8,117 bases of DNA from Bacteroides sp. (lineage in GTDB: Bacteria; Bacteroidota; Bacteroidia; Bacteroidales; Muribaculaceae), in assembly GCA_014801595.1 (NCBI GenBank), contig JAAVDV010000036.1:6738-14854 (forward strand), written 5' to 3'. The position numbers and the translations under genes are program-made. The number at the start of each line of letters is the position of its first letter. The first letter of the stretch is position 1. The notes under the pieces are model-generated. The model worked only from the letters and a program-made list of their open reading frames with translations. It had not been told where the DNA came from and did not search any database. Of the stretch, positions 6,237 to 8,117 are shown piece by piece.

Positions 6237-7115
6237 ATGAAATTCAACAATAAGATTCTCGCCGCAGGAGCTGCGCTGCTCCTGCTCGCCTCATGCGGAG
6301 GCAAGGGTGAGGGTGAGAGTCGGTCGATCGCCGATTACGGCGAAATCTCGACTGCCGACTCCCTGCTCTATTACTTCGGTCAGCTCCGTGCGGCCGACTA
6401 CTGGCAGTTCGCAAAGGGTGATTCCACACTCGCCGAGCGTGCCTCTCGCGATGAATACCTGAAGGGCCTTCGCGCCGGTCTTGACGCCGCACGCGATAAC
6501 GACGCCTACAATCAGGGTCTGTACGTCGGCGTGCAGCTCGCCATGAATATGAAGGATTTCTCCGAGGAATATGGGGTGGAGCTCAACCGTAAGATTGTCT
6601 ACGGTGCAATCGAGGACGGTCTGGCCAATGATTCGGCTGTCGACACCCGCGAGGCGAACGTCAACTTCCGCCGCCTCCTCGAGACCCTCAATATGCAGAA
6701 GGAGGAGTCTGACCGTCAGACCGCCATCGCCACTCTCTCTGAGGTGGCCAAAGCCGGTAAATGGACAAAAATCAACGACACGCTCTATGGCGGGCTCGTC
6801 AAGACTGCCGGACAGGGCGCTGTCGTAAAGGAGGGTGAGTTTGTCGGCATCAGTGTAGAGATCAGTGACACCGACGGCAAACAGATCGATACCCGCTCCG
6901 CCGACCGCGTAAGGGTCGGTCAAGGTTTCCCGGCTCCTGTCTCTGAGGCGGTGGCGACGATGAAGGTAGGGGAGAGCCGCACGTTCTATACGACCGCTCC
7001 CGCTATGTTCGGCCGCATGATGGCGCGCTATAACCTCAAGCCGACGCAGGTGCTGACGTTCAACGTCACTGTCTCCGCTCCCGCTCCCGCCAAGGAGAGC
7101 GAGACTGCGGAGTGA
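6237..7115 (+). CDS. Lipoprotein with FKBP_N-like helices and a degenerate FKBP-like domain
   Basis: A 292-residue envelope lipoprotein: MKFNNKILAAGAALLLLASC, lipobox LASC, C20, then GGKGEGE. Residues 38-155 resemble the helical FKBP_N dimerisation domain, with the pattern DSLLYYFGQL... and again YNQGLYVGVQLAMNM...YGAIEDGL. Residues 180-280 look like an FKBP fold by pattern: VKEGEFVGISVEI, DGKQIDTRS where FDSS is expected, MKVGESRTFYTTAPAMFG in place of the LMxxGxxxEFxIPxxLAYG stretch, and a closing strand VLTFNVTV. The pocket residues are not kept: F-D becomes I-D, and the VIxGWxEG element reads PAPVSEAVA, without the tryptophan. The C-terminus is a Pro/Ala/Glu tail. It follows two true FKBPs in one operon, and I infer a non-catalytic chaperone or adaptor derived from them. 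The fold is judged from spacing and motif remnants, not from alignment. Confidence 0.7.
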   Translation: MKFNNKILAAGAALLLLASCGGKGEGESRSIADYGEISTADSLLYYFGQLRAADYWQFAKGDSTLAERASRDEYLKGLRAGLDAARDNDAYNQGLYVGVQLAMNMKDFSEEYGVELNRKIVYGAIEDGLANDSAVDTREANVNFRRLLETLNMQKEESDRQTAIATLSEVAKAGKWTKINDTLYGGLVKTAGQGAVVKEGEFVGISVEISDTDGKQIDTRSADRVRVGQGFPAPVSEAVATMKVGESRTFYTTAPAMFGRMMARYNLKPTQVLTFNVTVSAPAPAKESETAE

Positions 7116-7148
7116 CCACGCGCCTGTCGACTGCGAAAAAATATGTAA

Positions 7149-7198
7149 GATAATCCGCTGGGGATGCCCGTTTCATCGGGAATCCTCAGCGGATTATC
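7149..7198 (+). terminator. Terminator of the FKBP operon
   Basis: GATAATCCGCTG (7149-7160) pairs with CAGCGGATTATC (7187-7198), continued inward by GGGAT/ATCCT and CCCG/CGGG around a TTTCAT loop. This is a very stable hairpin, though only a short T-rich tail (CTTTAT) follows. It closes the four-gene unit. Confidence 0.8.
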
Positions 7199-7238
7199 CT
7201 TTATCAATGTATAAGGTGTTTAAGACGCGCTCCGGGTG

Positions 7239-7246
7239 TAACTTTG
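7239..7246 (+). promoter_or_regulatory. -7 element for the 87-residue gene
   Basis: TAACTTTG (7239-7246) is a perfect TAnnTTTG box. The expected start near 7253 lies only about 8-10 bases before ATG 7262, so the leader is extremely short. No good TTTG is seen at the usual -33 distance; GTGTTT at 7217-7222 is the nearest. Confidence 0.45.
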
Positions 7247-7261
7247 CCTTAAAAACACTCT

Positions 7262-7525
7262 ATGGAGAAACGTTCAGGAAATATCAGCGAGGAGACTGCA
7301 AAGGCTCTCGACAACTTTATAATGGCCTATTACAAAGATGGGCTTATGGATGACTTCCGCCGACTGACGCCCGCGCAAAGAGTCGGCATATTCATCAGGT
7401 GCGCGGGCCTGAGGTTGCCGAAGTTCAAGGCCATCGAACTCAACGACAACGGCGGCCTGACGATGCGGAGTATCGTCGAAGCCTTGGGAAAGGTGCTTCA
7501 ACCGGCCGCTACTTCACCACAGTGA
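7262..7525 (+). CDS. Small conserved-looking protein of unknown function, 87 residues
   Basis: A soluble protein with no signal peptide, probably mostly helical. After the opening (ISEETAKALDNFIMAYYKDG) comes a segment LMDDFRRLTPAQRVGIFIRCAGLRLPKFKAIELND (about residues 28-62). This pattern, DDF-x-L-x-P-x-x-R followed by a hydrophobic helix and P-K, resembles a family of small Bacteroidota hypothetical proteins I recall, without a known function. ATG 7262 is used because a -7 box lies just upstream. The stop at 7523-7525 overlaps the 3' end of the convergent DUF5715-like gene by 17 bases. It appears to be monocistronic, separated from the FKBP operon by that operon's terminator. Confidence 0.65.
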   Translation: MEKRSGNISEETAKALDNFIMAYYKDGLMDDFRRLTPAQRVGIFIRCAGLRLPKFKAIELNDNGGLTMRSIVEALGKVLQPAATSPQ

Positions 7526-8117
7526 TGTGGAAACATGGGGATTTGCGCTCATACTTGATCATACATCTCCCTTGACGGTGAAGGTCATAGAGCACCTCGC
7601 CGAGAAGATTCTTCAGATCCTCCTGGGAGTTGATATCCTGTCCCTCCGCCGGATTGAAGCGGGTGTAAGTGATGTCGAAAGTTGTGCCATACTGATGTGT
7701 GGATTCCTGGGTGGCGTTACCGTTCACACGGCGCAGGCGCTTCACGGTGGTGGGGGTGCGGAGCACACTCGTCACTATGATTCTGTATTTGCCGCCACCT
7801 CTCGATGCAAGGGAATCCTGGAAGTTTCTCCCTATGTCATGAAGGAGGTTGGCGGCCTCCGGCACGAGATAGGGATAGGAATGGCGCAATTCGTCGACTA
7901 CGAAATCCTTGTTGGTCTCGATTTTCACAAGCGGGCGGCGGGTGTTGTAGTAAGAGCCCGGCTCCCCCATAGGCTCGATGCCGAGTCGTCGGGCATGCTC
8001 AAGCTGATAATGGTTGGAATCATTGAAGATCTCATGGAGGCGTCCGATGCGTCGCAGGGGGAGCCTTCCGCGGGCGGCTGTAGTGAGCGGTCGCGGAGCA
8101 TCCGCTTCGGCGGGCAG
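7509..8117 (-). CDS. DUF5715-like protein with peptidase M15-type motif (5' end beyond window)
   Basis: The leftward frame is open from the right edge to TAG at 7509-7511. The ATG at 7970 is internal, since coherent protein continues upstream (GRLHEIFNDSNHYQLEHARRLGIEP). About 202 residues are visible and the N-terminus, probably with an export signal, is missing. The core reads YRIIVTSVLRTPTTVKRLRRVNGNA, then STHQYGTTFDITY and, at the end, CFHITVVK. This is the DUF5715 pattern of Bacteroidota. S-x-H-x-x-G-x-x-x-D followed by a late His matches the zinc-site layout of peptidase family M15 (D,D-carboxy- and L,D-peptidases such as VanX/VanY). A cell-wall peptidase or peptidoglycan-binding role in the periplasm is therefore plausible but unproven; the usual E-x-x-H near the second site is not clear. 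The 3' end overlaps the convergent 87-residue gene. Confidence 0.8.
   Translation of the reverse strand: MPAEADAPRPLTTAARGRLPLRRIGRLHEIFNDSNHYQLEHARRLGIEPMGEPGSYYNTRRPLVKIETNKDFVVDELRHSYPYLVPEAANLLHDIGRNFQDSLASRGGGKYRIIVTSVLRTPTTVKRLRRVNGNATQESTHQYGTTFDITYTRFNPAEGQDINSQEDLKNLLGEVLYDLHRQGRCMIKYERKSPCFHITVVK

Noticed and set aside
6291..6923. Leftward 210-codon frame opposite the last lipoprotein gene
   Set aside because: Shadow of the rightward lipoprotein, which has a proper lipobox and operon spacing.
7509..7970. DUF5715-like gene starting at ATG 7970
   Set aside because: The frame stays open and family-like up to the right edge, so this Met is internal and the gene is partial.

Overview
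The window reads as chromosomal DNA of a Bacteroidota member, order Bacteroidales. A moderately G+C-rich genus of the Muribaculaceae/Bacteroides type is my inference. The evidence is: promoters of the Bacteroidota type (a -7 box TAnnTTTG with a TTG-containing -33 box about 19-21 bases upstream), weak or absent Shine-Dalgarno sites in front of A/T-rich leaders, a methionyl-tRNA synthetase with a KISTS signature loop and a C-terminal tRNA-binding domain, lipoproteins with TSC or ASC lipoboxes followed by Gly, and a DUF5715-type protein.

Left end (1-958): an accessory, clearly A/T-richer patch. A gene for an Rpn/PD-(D/E)XK-family nuclease ('putative transposase') runs leftward off the edge. Behind its promoter lies the C-terminal stump of an AAA ATPase of the ATP-binding/DUF4143 type, on the opposite strand and without start or ATPase core. 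This looks like the scar of an insertion, replacement or deletion beside a housekeeping gene.

Core block (960-3340): metG with its own promoter, then tRNA-Pro(GGG) with a well-formed promoter and a strong intrinsic terminator. Next (3573-4267) is a secreted Spy/CpxP-like LTxxQ protein with its terminator, followed by a small unidentified leftward gene (4276-4596).

Folding-factor operon (4727-7198): four closely spaced rightward genes ending at a strong hairpin. They encode a cytoplasmic FklB-type FKBP prolyl isomerase, an FKBP lipoprotein, a 69-residue lipoprotein, and a 292-residue lipoprotein that looks like an FKBP-family relative with the isomerase pocket worn away. The set would place related folding activities in the cytoplasm and the cell envelope, and the last member is probably a non-catalytic chaperone or adaptor. 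This operon is the most interesting part of the window.

Right end (7239-8117): an 87-residue protein of unknown function from a very short leader, overlapping tail to tail with a leftward DUF5715-like gene that enters from the right edge. That gene carries a peptidase-M15-like SxHxxGxxxD motif. I saw no CRISPR array, rRNA, phage module or complete insertion sequence.
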